Shown here piece by piece: positions 26,126 to 34,742 of a DNA stretch of 64,000 bases. Each line of letters begins with the position of its first letter. Within the stretch, counting starts at the first letter, position 1. This DNA is from Xiashengella succiniciproducens (GTDB lineage: Bacteria; Bacteroidota; Bacteroidia; Bacteroidales; Marinilabiliaceae). A model generated the notes under the pieces. The model was given only the letters and a program-made list of their open reading frames with translations. It was not told the origin of the DNA and did no database searches. Position numbers and translations under genes: made by a program. The stretch is from contig NZ_CP098400.1 in assembly GCF_023674465.1 (NCBI RefSeq), positions 2,570,801 to 2,634,800 on the forward strand, written 5' to 3'.

Positions 26126-26820
26126 GCAGACAGTCAACAGCAGCCGGAAAACTATACGTAGTGCCTACTCCCATAGGCAATCTGGAAGATATTACCCTAA
26201 GAGCTTTAAGGATACTTCGCGAGGTTGACTTCATCCTTGCTGAGGATACACGTACCACAGGAATCCTGCTCAAACATTACGAAATAAGCACCAAGCTCAT
26301 ATCCCACCACAAGTTTAACGAGCATTTCACAGTCAGCAATGTAACCCGTCGCATAGAGGCAGGTGAAAATGCTGCACTCGTATCAGATGCAGGAACACCG
26401 GGCATCTCAGATCCAGGCTACCTGCTTGTAAAATACTGCATTGATGCAGATATAGACGTGGAATGCCTGCCGGGCGCTTCAGCCCTTATTCCTGCCGTGG
26501 TAGCGGCAGGATTACCCAATGACCGCTTTTGCTTCGAGGGCTTTATACCCCAGAAAAAAGGCCGTCAGAAGAAATTTATGTCACTTGCAGAGGAAAGCCG
26601 TACCATGGTTTTCTACGAATCTCCTCACCGTCTTGTCAAAACCCTTCAGCAGTGCGCCGAATACTTCGGAGAAGACCGCAGGGCTGCGGTCTGTCGTGAA
26701 CTTTCAAAGGTACATGAAGAAATCAGACGAGGAACGGTAGCCGAACTTCTGGCATGGTACTTGGAAAATGACCCCAGAGGAGAAATTGTTCTCGTAGTTG
26801 AAGGCAAAAAGGAATCGTAG
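26122..26820 (+). CDS. rsmI: 16S rRNA (cytidine-1402) 2'-O-methyltransferase RsmI
   Basis: A 232-residue SAM-dependent tetrapyrrole-methylase-fold enzyme that methylates C1402 in the decoding centre. The diagnostic motifs are LYVVPTPIGNLEDITLRAL, AEDTRTTGILLKHY, VSDAGTPGISDPGYLLV, LPGASALIPAVVAAGLPNDRFCFEGF and VFYESPHRLVKTL. It is somewhat shorter than the E. coli protein, lacking part of its C-terminal extension. It overlaps the upstream gene by 4 bases. Confidence 0.97.
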   Translation: MSRQSTAAGKLYVVPTPIGNLEDITLRALRILREVDFILAEDTRTTGILLKHYEISTKLISHHKFNEHFTVSNVTRRIEAGENAALVSDAGTPGISDPGYLLVKYCIDADIDVECLPGASALIPAVVAAGLPNDRFCFEGFIPQKKGRQKKFMSLAEESRTMVFYESPHRLVKTLQQCAEYFGEDRRAAVCRELSKVHEEIRRGTVAELLAWYLENDPRGEIVLVVEGKKES

Positions 26821-26895
26821 AATTGATTCCCATCCTCATAAATCATTTTAGTTTCAAAAATTAATTGGTGCAAGTCTGACTTAAATTTTACAACA

Positions 26896-27771
26896 ATGAA
26901 AAAATCAGCATTATTACTCTTACTGTTGCCAATGTTTATGTGGCAATGTACTCCGGGCCCCTCAAAGACTGAGCTGCTTCGCGAAAAAGATTCTCTTTTG
27001 CTGGCTACAGCCGAAAAGGAAATCATGATCAACCGCTTTATTGAAAACCTTGGTGAGATCGAAGAAAACCTAAGGATTATCAAGGAAAAAGAAAATATTA
27101 TCTCTATTCAGGCTGAACAAGGTGATGTTAAAGGTCATGCAGGTGAACAAATCAATCAGGATATCCAACTTATCTATGAGTTGATGCTCAAAAACAAGGA
27201 ACGTATCCAGGAACTTGAAAAACAAGCTAAATCAGCAGGTGCAAACAGCGCCAAACTGAATAAGCTGATAGCAAGTATGGAACTTCAACTCAAGGAACAA
27301 GCAGAGCAAATCCTTGTACTGCAGGAACAACTTGCTGAACGTGATGTAATCATCGGCAACCTGTCTCAGGAACTTATTGGTCTAAGCTACTCAATGGATT
27401 CACTGCATCAGGTAACTGAAGCTACACGTGCACAACTGAACCAAACTACTGACGAAAAGAACACAGCATGGTATGCTGTTGGAACACGTTCAGAACTGAA
27501 GAGCAGAAGCATTATCACTCGTGAAGGCTTCCTTTTCTTCGGTGACACAAAGGTTTTGAAGGAAGACTTCGACAAGCAGTACTTCAACCAGGTTGATACT
27601 CGTACAGCTACTGAATTCCCGCTGTATGCAAGCAAGGCCAAGGTTCTGACTTCTCACCCTGAAGGTTCATTTGAACTGGCTAACGGACAAGAAGGCACCC
27701 TTGTACTTTATGTAAAAGACGCTGATGCATTCTGGAGCATTTCAAAATATCTGGTTGTTCAGACTAACTAA
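26896..27771 (+). CDS. Coiled-coil lipoprotein of unknown function
   Basis: A 291-residue lipoprotein (signal MKKSALLLLLLPMFMWQC). Residues about 25-195 are almost entirely heptad-like coiled coil (REKDSLLLATAEKEI, KERIQELEKQAKSA, LKEQAEQILVLQEQLAERD). The last 90 residues are a compact beta domain beginning NTAWYAVGTRSELKSRSIITREG and ending FWSISKYLVVQTN. This head-and-stalk form is familiar in Bacteroidales envelopes, but no function is known to me. The gene stands alone with a strong terminator. Confidence 0.85.
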   Translation: MKKSALLLLLLPMFMWQCTPGPSKTELLREKDSLLLATAEKEIMINRFIENLGEIEENLRIIKEKENIISIQAEQGDVKGHAGEQINQDIQLIYELMLKNKERIQELEKQAKSAGANSAKLNKLIASMELQLKEQAEQILVLQEQLAERDVIIGNLSQELIGLSYSMDSLHQVTEATRAQLNQTTDEKNTAWYAVGTRSELKSRSIITREGFLFFGDTKVLKEDFDKQYFNQVDTRTATEFPLYASKAKVLTSHPEGSFELANGQEGTLVLYVKDADAFWSISKYLVVQTN

Positions 27772-27790
27772 GAGCAACTGATAGTCAAGG

Positions 27791-27830
27791 AAGCTGTCTC
27801 AAAACCGGAGTTTTGAGACAGCTTTTTTTT
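27791..27830 (+). terminator. Strong terminator of the coiled-coil lipoprotein gene
   Basis: AAGCTGTCTCAAAAC (27791-27805) pairs perfectly over 15 bp with 27810-27824 around the loop CGGA; the T-run continues to 27830. It ends only 13 bases before the next ATG. Confidence 0.92.
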
Positions 27831-27843
27831 ATTATCTTGCAGC

Positions 27844-28536
27844 ATGAAAAAGTACAGACACCTGTTTTTCGACCTTGATCATACGCTGTGGGATTTTGCA
27901 ACAAACGAAAGACTAACCCTCAACGAACTATTTGACAAATACGACCTCCGACATTATTTCAAAAGCTTTAATGAGTTTTATGAGAGGTACGTTCCAATAA
28001 ATGCCTCATTATGGGAGAAATACAGGAATTGGGAGATCAGAAAGATTGACCTTAGTATTGGGCGCTTTCACCAGACTTTCCAGACTGCAGGTCTCGATAA
28101 TATCGAAATGGCCGAACTCTTCTCAAATGAGTTTGTCGCAACCAATTCCCAAAAGACAAACGTTGTTCCCTTTACCTTCGATCTTTTGGAATACCTGAAG
28201 CCCCACTATACAATGCACATAATTACAAATGGCTTTACAGAAAGCCAGAAGGTAAAACTGGAACGTAGTGGACTTAAACCTTATTTTAAGAAAGTCTTTA
28301 TTTCTGAAGAATTAGGAGTACAAAAGCCTAAGGAAGGTTTCTTCGAATACGCACTTAAAAGTTGTAATGCCAAAAAGACTGAGAGTCTTGTCATTGGCGA
28401 CAGTCTTGAAATAGATATCCTGGGAGCGAAAAATTTCGGGCTGGACCATGTCTATTACAACCCGTATTCAATTCCCCATGAAGTGCCAGTATTTAAGGAA
28501 ATTGCCTCTCTTCACGAGTTGATAGGCTGGCTCTAA
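27844..28536 (+). CDS. YjjG-type HAD-superfamily nucleotidase
   Basis: A 230-residue HAD phosphatase. Motif I is FFDLDHTLWDF with Asp10 as nucleophile and Asp12 as acid/base; the cap domain follows; motif II is IITNGFTESQKVKLERSG; motif III/IV is VQKPKEGFFEYAL and VIGDSLEIDILGAKNFG. WxF after DxDHT matches YjjG-type noncanonical pyrimidine nucleotidases, which clear abnormal nucleotides. The stop overlaps the convergent dnaB stop by 4 bases and there is no terminator between them. Confidence 0.9.
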   Translation: MKKYRHLFFDLDHTLWDFATNERLTLNELFDKYDLRHYFKSFNEFYERYVPINASLWEKYRNWEIRKIDLSIGRFHQTFQTAGLDNIEMAELFSNEFVATNSQKTNVVPFTFDLLEYLKPHYTMHIITNGFTESQKVKLERSGLKPYFKKVFISEELGVQKPKEGFFEYALKSCNAKKTESLVIGDSLEIDILGAKNFGLDHVYYNPYSIPHEVPVFKEIASLHELIGWL

Positions 28537-30083
28537 AAATCAGCGTCCCTTTCAAATCCTCGTCCAAGTCCGAAATCACTTTTGAGATCCACGCCACGGG
28601 AACCCGGCTGCTCGGCAGGTCCTTCATTCATCCTTGAACCAAGAGTCACCGGCTCTGCAAAATCATCCATGCCAAAACCGCCGTAACCTGAATCGCTATA
28701 ATCTTCAAAGCGGATTACTTCAGGACGGAACCTCAGTCTTACATCGCCTGTTGCTCCGTTACGGTGCTTGGCTACAATAATCTCGGCAACACCTATCAGG
28801 CTGTTGCCTTGTTCATCCTCAGTAATCTTATAATATTCAGGACGGTGAATAAACAGTACCATGTCGGCATCCTGTTCAATAGCTCCTGACTCACGAAGGT
28901 CTGACAATTGAGGACGCTTACCCTCACCAGTACGTATTTCAACGGCACGGCTCAACTGTGACAAGGCAATAATTGGGATATTTAACTCCTTGGCCAAACC
29001 CTTGAGCGACCTGGATATCATACTAACCTCTTCTTGCCTGTTGCCTGGACGCATACCACTGGCATTCATAAGCTGAAGATAGTCGATGATTATAGCCTTA
29101 ATATCATACTGCTTTTTCAGACGACGGGCCTTTGCTCTTAGCTCAAATACTGAAAGGCCCGCAGTATCGTCTATAAACAAGGGGGCTTCAATCAGGTCGG
29201 TTACTTTGTTGTCAAGCTGCAACCACTCCTGGTCTGTAAGCTTACCATTCTTGATCTTGTTGGCATCCAACTCAGTTTCAGATACAATAAGACGGTTGAC
29301 AAGCTGCAGATTGGACATTTCAAGTGAGAAAATCGCGACCGGATGTTTGTACTTTACAACCATATTGCGGGCCATCGAAAGAACGAAGGCGGTCTTACCC
29401 ATCGCAGGACGGGCTGCAATAATAACCAGGTCAGAATTCTGCCAACCGGAAGTAATCTTATCCAACTCAGTAAAACCACTAGGAATCCCACTAAGTCCAT
29501 CTTCACGCTTACTGGCAATTTTGATATGCTCAATAGCTTCCGAGATAACACCCTTAATCTGTATGGCATCTCTCTTCATGCTGCCCTGAGAAAGCATGAA
29601 CAGGGAGTTCTCTGCCTCTTCAAGCAAATCATTAACATCCTCAGACTCATCAAAAGCCTTGGTCTGTATAACACCAGAGATACGTATCATCTCACGTTGC
29701 AGATACTTCTGGTATATGATACGGGAGTGATACTCAATGTGTGCGGCAGAGGCTACCCTGCCGGTTAGCTGTGTTATGTAAAAAGCCCCACCCACAGCAT
29801 CAAGCTTGCCCATACGGCGCAGCTCTTCAGTTACCGTCAGTATATCAATAGGCTGTTCGCGAGTGAAAAGATTGGTTATCGCTTCGAAAATAACCTGATG
29901 AGCTTCCTTGTAGAAGCAATCGGAATTCAGAATCTCAGATACGGTAACAAAAGCATCTTTTTCAAGCAGCATTGCACCCAATACGGCCTCTTCAAGCTCC
30001 AAAGCCTGAGGTGGAACCTTACCAGCTGCTACATCCAAAGCAACCCCTTTATCAACACCCTTACCGTATCGATTCTCCGCCAT
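28533..30083 (-). CDS. dnaB: Replicative DNA helicase
   Basis: A 516-residue hexameric 5'-3' helicase of the replication fork. The N-terminal domain (PPQALELEEAVLGAMLLEKDAF) binds primase. The RecA-like core has Walker A AARPAMGKTAF, Walker B AIIIDYLQLM, and LSQLSRAVEIRTG / RPQLSDLRESGAIEQDADMVLFIHRPEYY. A low-complexity tail with GSRGVDLKSDFGLGRGFERD ends it. On the minus strand TATCTTTG (30116-30123) is a likely -7 box. The upstream region carries DnaA-box-like nonamers. Confidence 0.97.
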   Translation of the reverse strand: MAENRYGKGVDKGVALDVAAGKVPPQALELEEAVLGAMLLEKDAFVTVSEILNSDCFYKEAHQVIFEAITNLFTREQPIDILTVTEELRRMGKLDAVGGAFYITQLTGRVASAAHIEYHSRIIYQKYLQREMIRISGVIQTKAFDESEDVNDLLEEAENSLFMLSQGSMKRDAIQIKGVISEAIEHIKIASKREDGLSGIPSGFTELDKITSGWQNSDLVIIAARPAMGKTAFVLSMARNMVVKYKHPVAIFSLEMSNLQLVNRLIVSETELDANKIKNGKLTDQEWLQLDNKVTDLIEAPLFIDDTAGLSVFELRAKARRLKKQYDIKAIIIDYLQLMNASGMRPGNRQEEVSMISRSLKGLAKELNIPIIALSQLSRAVEIRTGEGKRPQLSDLRESGAIEQDADMVLFIHRPEYYKITEDEQGNSLIGVAEIIVAKHRNGATGDVRLRFRPEVIRFEDYSDSGYGGFGMDDFAEPVTLGSRMNEGPAEQPGSRGVDLKSDFGLGRGFERDADF

Positions 30084-30402
30084 TTCTAATCTCCCTGTTT
30101 TATAATGAAGTGCGGCAAAGATACCAAATTATGCCGCCCGTTTCGATTTTGTTATACCTCGTAAATATACTAATTCCGAATCGCGAAAAACCAGCAAAAT
30201 AATCTATCCCATAGCACAAAATGTCATTAACAACTTTTCAACAGACATATCAACATTAATATTTTCCAGTAATACCTGAATATCAAATATACAAACAAGA
30301 AAATTCAGCTATTTATCAACAGCACCAAATTCAACCATTGTTGATAACTGTTCGGATTCCCAAATCCGAACAAAATCGTTTACTTTGCAAAAAAGGAGAA
30401 GC
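30084..30402. other. 319-base AT-rich gap between dnaB and ispE with DnaA-box-like nonamers
   Basis: No coding frame is supported here. It holds the dnaB -7 box TATCTTTG (30116-30123, minus strand) and a set of TTATCAACA-type nonamers: TTTTCAACA 30235-30243, ATATCAACA 30247-30255, TTATCAACA 30313-30321, and the same in inverse orientation (TGTTGATAA) 30339-30347. TTATCAACA differs by one base from the DnaA box TTATCCACA. An inverted repeat (30350-30371) and the ispE ribosome-binding site close the region. Confidence 0.45.
30350..30371. promoter_or_regulatory. 9-bp inverted repeat upstream of ispE
   Basis: GTTCGGATT (30350-30358) and AATCCGAAC (30363-30371) pair perfectly around CCCA. It ends 31 bases before the ispE ATG and lacks a T-run, so an operator or leader hairpin is more likely than a terminator. 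Confidence 0.45.
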
Positions 30403-31215
30403 ATGATTTCGTTCCCAAACGCAAAGATAAATATAGGTCTCTTTGTCTGCTCCCGCAGACCTGACGGCTACCATAATATACAGACGCTTTTCTTCCCTGT
30501 CAAAGGTCTCTTCGATAGTCTGGAGATAGTTGAAAATGATAGTAAGGAGGATGAATTTTCTACTTCAGGTCTTATTATTGAAGGCATACCCACTGACAAT
30601 CTGATAATTAAAGCCCTGAGGCTGATGCGTGAATACGTAGCAGTGCCACCTCTAAAAATACATCTGCACAAGCTAATTCCTTCCGGAGCCGGCCTCGGTG
30701 GAGGCTCTGCTGATGCAGCCTTTATGCTAAAGCTGTTGAACGACAAGTTCAGCCTTGGCCTAAGCAAGGAAAAACTTGAGGCTATGGCAGCAAAACTTGG
30801 AGCCGATTGCCCTGTGTTTATTGAAAACAAACCAGTGCTTGCCGGTGGAATAGGTAATGAGTTTCAACCTGCAGATATTAATCTAAGCGGTTATACTCTG
30901 CAGATAGTCGTTCCACCAATACATGTATCTACAGCAAAAGCTTACTCGCAGATCAAGCCTGCCCTACCATCAGAGAACCTAGGCACATTGGTTAAACACC
31001 CGGTTCAGGAATGGTGGCATCTTATAGCAAATGACTTTGAGATACCTGTATTTGGAGGCCATCCTGAGATAAAGAAGATAAAAGAAACAATGTATGATAA
31101 CGGAGCGGTCTATGCCTCAATGTCAGGAAGTGGATCTGCAGTTTTTGGCCTATTTAAAAGTAAACCTGATAAGCCCTGGACCAGCACTTATTTTGTCCAT
31201 ACCGAAGAAATCTAG
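30403..31215 (+). CDS. ispE: 4-diphosphocytidyl-2-C-methyl-D-erythritol kinase
   Basis: GHMP kinase of the non-mevalonate (MEP) isoprenoid route; 270 residues. It begins FPNAKINIGLFVCSRRPDGYHNIQTLF, with the ATP motif PSGAGLGGGSADAAF near residue 95 and a C-terminal MSGSGSAVFGLF. The ATG at 30403 is chosen because AGGAGA lies 5 bases upstream, an unusually good Shine-Dalgarno for Bacteroidota; a TTG six codons earlier lies inside it. The stop overlaps the convergent sensor-kinase stop by 4 bases. Confidence 0.96.
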   Translation: MISFPNAKINIGLFVCSRRPDGYHNIQTLFFPVKGLFDSLEIVENDSKEDEFSTSGLIIEGIPTDNLIIKALRLMREYVAVPPLKIHLHKLIPSGAGLGGGSADAAFMLKLLNDKFSLGLSKEKLEAMAAKLGADCPVFIENKPVLAGGIGNEFQPADINLSGYTLQIVVPPIHVSTAKAYSQIKPALPSENLGTLVKHPVQEWWHLIANDFEIPVFGGHPEIKKIKETMYDNGAVYASMSGSGSAVFGLFKSKPDKPWTSTYFVHTEEI

Positions 31216-34200
31216 TCTGGGATTGGCAATGTAAAGCAGAAGCGACTGCCTTTACCCAGGGTACTTGATATTTCAAGGGTTCCACCATTTCGATGTACAA
31301 AGTCACGGCACAGCAACAGACCTAATCCAGACCCCTTCTCACCTCCTGTGCCAACACGACTTATGTCACTTTCATTCTGTACCCTCTGGAGAGTATCCCC
31401 ATCCATCCCAACGCCGGTATCAACTACGCAGACGCTGACCATCTTGCCATTAATCTTTGCTTCAACAAAGACCTCTCCGCCCGGCTCAGTAAACTTGATG
31501 GCATTCATCAAAAGATTACGCAGGATAGTTCGCAACATATTACTATCGGCATAGACTAACACCTCCGGATCTACCTGTTCATATATCGCAATCCTTTTCT
31601 TAAGTGCACTATCCGAAAGCAAATCAATTGTCTCCCTCACTACTCCTTCAAGCTTAATCTTTGATGGCAAGCATTTAATCTCATCATTTTGAGAGTGAGC
31701 CCAGAAAAGCAAGTTTTCCAGAAGGTTGAAAACCTGTACCGAAGCATCATTGATAAAGCGGGCAAAGGTACGTACCTTCTCCTTGTCCTCATCTTCACCT
31801 GCGTCACTTAACAGTGACGCAAAGCCCATTATTGTGTTGAAAGGTCCTCTGAGGTCATGTGCAACAAGAGAGTATAGACGGTCCTTTGTCTGAATATGCT
31901 TCATCAGCTGTTCATTTGTCAGCCTCAAAGCCTCAGCCTGCTCTTCAAGTTTTTTGGCCTGTTCAGCAATAAGCATACGTCGATCAACAAGCAGTTTGTT
32001 GGCCTCCTCCAAGGCATCTGAACGTCGTTTTAAAGACTCATTCTGCATCCTGAGTCGTATGGTTTGCTCACTAACCATTGACTCCAGTTCAAGCTTCTGC
32101 CTTTCAAGTTCTAAGGTCCTCCTCTTCAGTATCAGATATACAAGGAATATTACTGAAAGGACATATAGTATAACAGCCCACCAGGTCATCCACCATGGGG
32201 CCAGAATAATTATTGGTAACGAAAGCCCCTCTTCATTCCAGACCCCGTCATTATTGGCTGCCTGTATCTTAAGCACATACTCCCCTGGATAAAGATTAGT
32301 ATAGGATACTGAGTGCGTGTTGCCCAGCTGGATCCATTCTTCATCAAAACCCTCTAACTTACACATGTACTTGTTATTGTCGGGATTAGACAAACTAAGG
32401 GCGGCAAACTCAATTGAAAAAAACTTATGATCATAGGTTAGTACCAACTTATCCAGATAATTGAGCTCACATGGCAGAAGTTTACCATTCCCATACTCTG
32501 TCACAGGTTCGTTGAATAATCTCAAACGGGTAAAGCGCAGCGTTGGAGGTCTCAGATTATACTCTATATTTAGCGGATTGAAGTTTGTTACTCCATGAGG
32601 CCCGGCAAAATACATTATTCCGGCATCATCATACAAGGAGGCGTTGTTATTGAAACCAAGTCCATCAAGACCGTCAGTCTCATCAAAGGCATGAAAAACC
32701 CCAGTTTCAGGGTCAAGGGAGTATATTCCATTAAGAGTTGATATCCATAGATTTCCTTCACCATCTTCCTCTATTGACATTATACTCTGGCCGGCCATTT
32801 CATTAGGATACAGCCTCATATTATCATCACTGTCCATCACGTACAGACCATTATTCGTTCCAAGCCACAATCGACCTCTTCTGTCCTGCAGTAAAGAAAG
32901 AAACTGATTTGCCCTCAAGCCCTTCTCGGCTTCTTCATCGGAGTAGAATGCCTCAAAAGCATCAGCCCCCTGTCGGAGCAGACTAAGACCATTGGCAGTA
33001 CCTGCCCACAGGTTGCCTTCTCTGTCAAACAGGAGCTTATATACCCACATGGAACTAAGTCCGGTGTTGACTATATTATAGTTTATAAAGGTACCGGTCT
33101 GGGGATTAAACATATCAATACCCCCACCATACAGACCTATCCACAGGTTACCCTTTCTGTCCTCGACTATACTCCTTACATCATTTACAGTCGGAGCTGT
33201 AGGTGTAAGTCCCTGGCGCCAAACATCAAAATCCCTTGTCTTCTCATTATACCTATGTAATCCTCCCGCATCAGTTCCAACCCACATCTGACCCTTGCTG
33301 TCCCTGAACAATGCTTGTACACTGCCTCTGCCAAGTGCTCTTCGGTCTCCATCCCTAAAATCAATTCTCAGTTTCTTGGCTTCACTAATCGAAAAAATAT
33401 CAATTCCTCCATCATTATTTCCAAGCCAGAGGTTTCCGTTTCTGTCATAGCTTAGTGCAGTTATATTGGGTCGTGTAGTATGCCATAAATAATCTCCGGA
33501 GGCTCGTATAGTATAAAACCCTCTGTTCCAGTATGACACATTTACACCACCTCCATTATGGTAAGTAAAGACATTCTTCAAATTATCGACATAAACACCC
33601 AACAAACCTCCGGAAAGACTACCCGGCTCGCTTAGCTTATTGGAGTATGATAAGAAGCTTTCCATTCCTGGCAGGCGCACCTTAATTCCATTATTTTCGC
33701 ATGCCCACAAACGTCCTGCCTTGTCAGTAAACAAATAAAAGAAAAAGCGCTCGTCGCCTGTCTCAAAATACCTCCTGACCAACTTGCTATTCAACTGAAT
33801 CCGGGCAAGACCTGAACTTTCCAGAGCAACCCAAACGCTTCCATCCGACTCCGCAATTGACAGTACTGAGTACTCAGTTTTGCTTCCAAATAATTCGCTC
33901 TGAAACCACTTATAATCCAGAGGGAAATTAATATCAGGCAAATGAATAATGCCCTTTCCATATTGGTGGCCAATCCACCACTGTCCGTTACTGTCAACAA
34001 GTATAACGGATATCAAGCCGAGAGGGGAACTGTACAATAACCTAAAGGACTCAGTATCGTCGTCATACCGATAAATAGAATTGTCACATACGGCCACGAG
34101 ACTTCCGTCAGGAGTAGTATAAAGATATTCAAGAAAGGGACCAGGTAAGCCACGAAGATTCTTATCGCTGACTACAACTTCAAAACGATCTGACAACCAG

Positions 34201-34535
34201 TTAAATCTGGCAAGACCATGAGTCGTAGATGCCCAAACCCTGTTATTGCCATCAACGACCATATGTTCCACAATATTCCCTATAACACCCCCTGCAGGGT
34301 TGTTTTGACTAAGGGAACGATAGGTTCTTACTTCATACCCATCATAACGATTAACCCCGTCACGCGTACCTATCCACATATAGCCATAATGGTCCTGAGT
34401 TACAGACGTAACATACTGGCTAGTCAGATCTCTTCCGCCAGGCAGTCTATTGAAACTTAACTCTGGAACCTGTGCAACTGTATTGATCCAAAAACACAAC
34501 GCAACCAGCACAAGGCCGAATCTTACCCGTCTCAC
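31212..34535 (-). CDS. Large membrane sensor histidine kinase with two-component propeller and Y_Y_Y domain
   Basis: A 1107-residue protein. After a signal peptide, about residues 25-650 carry many propeller repeats of the form G-x-MWIGT-x-DG-(V/L)xRY, then a Y_Y_Y domain (YMCKLEGFDEEWIQLG, SYTNLYPGEYVLKIQAANNDG), one membrane segment near 785-805, a long coiled coil to about 880, HisKA with His893 (VAHDLRGPF), and an ATPase with N1011, DTGVGM and GSGLGL boxes. It stops there: unlike the hybrid regulators of polysaccharide loci it has no receiver or AraC-type HTH. No response regulator is adjacent. The signal is probably periplasmic. The start codon is GTG. Confidence 0.93.
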   Translation of the reverse strand: MRRVRFGLVLVALCFWINTVAQVPELSFNRLPGGRDLTSQYVTSVTQDHYGYMWIGTRDGVNRYDGYEVRTYRSLSQNNPAGGVIGNIVEHMVVDGNNRVWASTTHGLARFNWLSDRFEVVVSDKNLRGLPGPFLEYLYTTPDGSLVAVCDNSIYRYDDDTESFRLLYSSPLGLISVILVDSNGQWWIGHQYGKGIIHLPDINFPLDYKWFQSELFGSKTEYSVLSIAESDGSVWVALESSGLARIQLNSKLVRRYFETGDERFFFYLFTDKAGRLWACENNGIKVRLPGMESFLSYSNKLSEPGSLSGGLLGVYVDNLKNVFTYHNGGGVNVSYWNRGFYTIRASGDYLWHTTRPNITALSYDRNGNLWLGNNDGGIDIFSISEAKKLRIDFRDGDRRALGRGSVQALFRDSKGQMWVGTDAGGLHRYNEKTRDFDVWRQGLTPTAPTVNDVRSIVEDRKGNLWIGLYGGGIDMFNPQTGTFINYNIVNTGLSSMWVYKLLFDREGNLWAGTANGLSLLRQGADAFEAFYSDEEAEKGLRANQFLSLLQDRRGRLWLGTNNGLYVMDSDDNMRLYPNEMAGQSIMSIEEDGEGNLWISTLNGIYSLDPETGVFHAFDETDGLDGLGFNNNASLYDDAGIMYFAGPHGVTNFNPLNIEYNLRPPTLRFTRLRLFNEPVTEYGNGKLLPCELNYLDKLVLTYDHKFFSIEFAALSLSNPDNNKYMCKLEGFDEEWIQLGNTHSVSYTNLYPGEYVLKIQAANNDGVWNEEGLSLPIIILAPWWMTWWAVILYVLSVIFLVYLILKRRTLELERQKLELESMVSEQTIRLRMQNESLKRRSDALEEANKLLVDRRMLIAEQAKKLEEQAEALRLTNEQLMKHIQTKDRLYSLVAHDLRGPFNTIMGFASLLSDAGEDEDKEKVRTFARFINDASVQVFNLLENLLFWAHSQNDEIKCLPSKIKLEGVVRETIDLLSDSALKKRIAIYEQVDPEVLVYADSNMLRTILRNLLMNAIKFTEPGGEVFVEAKINGKMVSVCVVDTGVGMDGDTLQRVQNESDISRVGTGGEKGSGLGLLLCRDFVHRNGGTLEISSTLGKGSRFCFTLPIPD

Positions 34536-34689
34536 ACGTGCACTTCTTTATTGAATATTAAGCAACCTAACATTTATACATAACTGTAAGGAAAAAGGTT
34601 CCTCTCTTTCCGGCCAAACAGTAATTAAAGTAAACCAAAGTGGGATACAGCTGCTAAACTATAACTTTCAAACGAAAGATTCAACAATG

Positions 34690-34718
34690 AAAAAGCCGAA
34701 AGGCAACACCCTTTCGGC
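34690..34718 (-). terminator. asnS terminator
   Basis: GCCGAAAGG and CCTTTCGGC (34695-34703 and 34710-34718) form a perfect 9-bp stem; on the minus strand it is followed by TTTTT (34694-34690). It lies 25 bases after the asnS stop. Confidence 0.88.
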
Positions 34719-34742
34719 CTGAAATTCCGCACCAAAGTCGTC

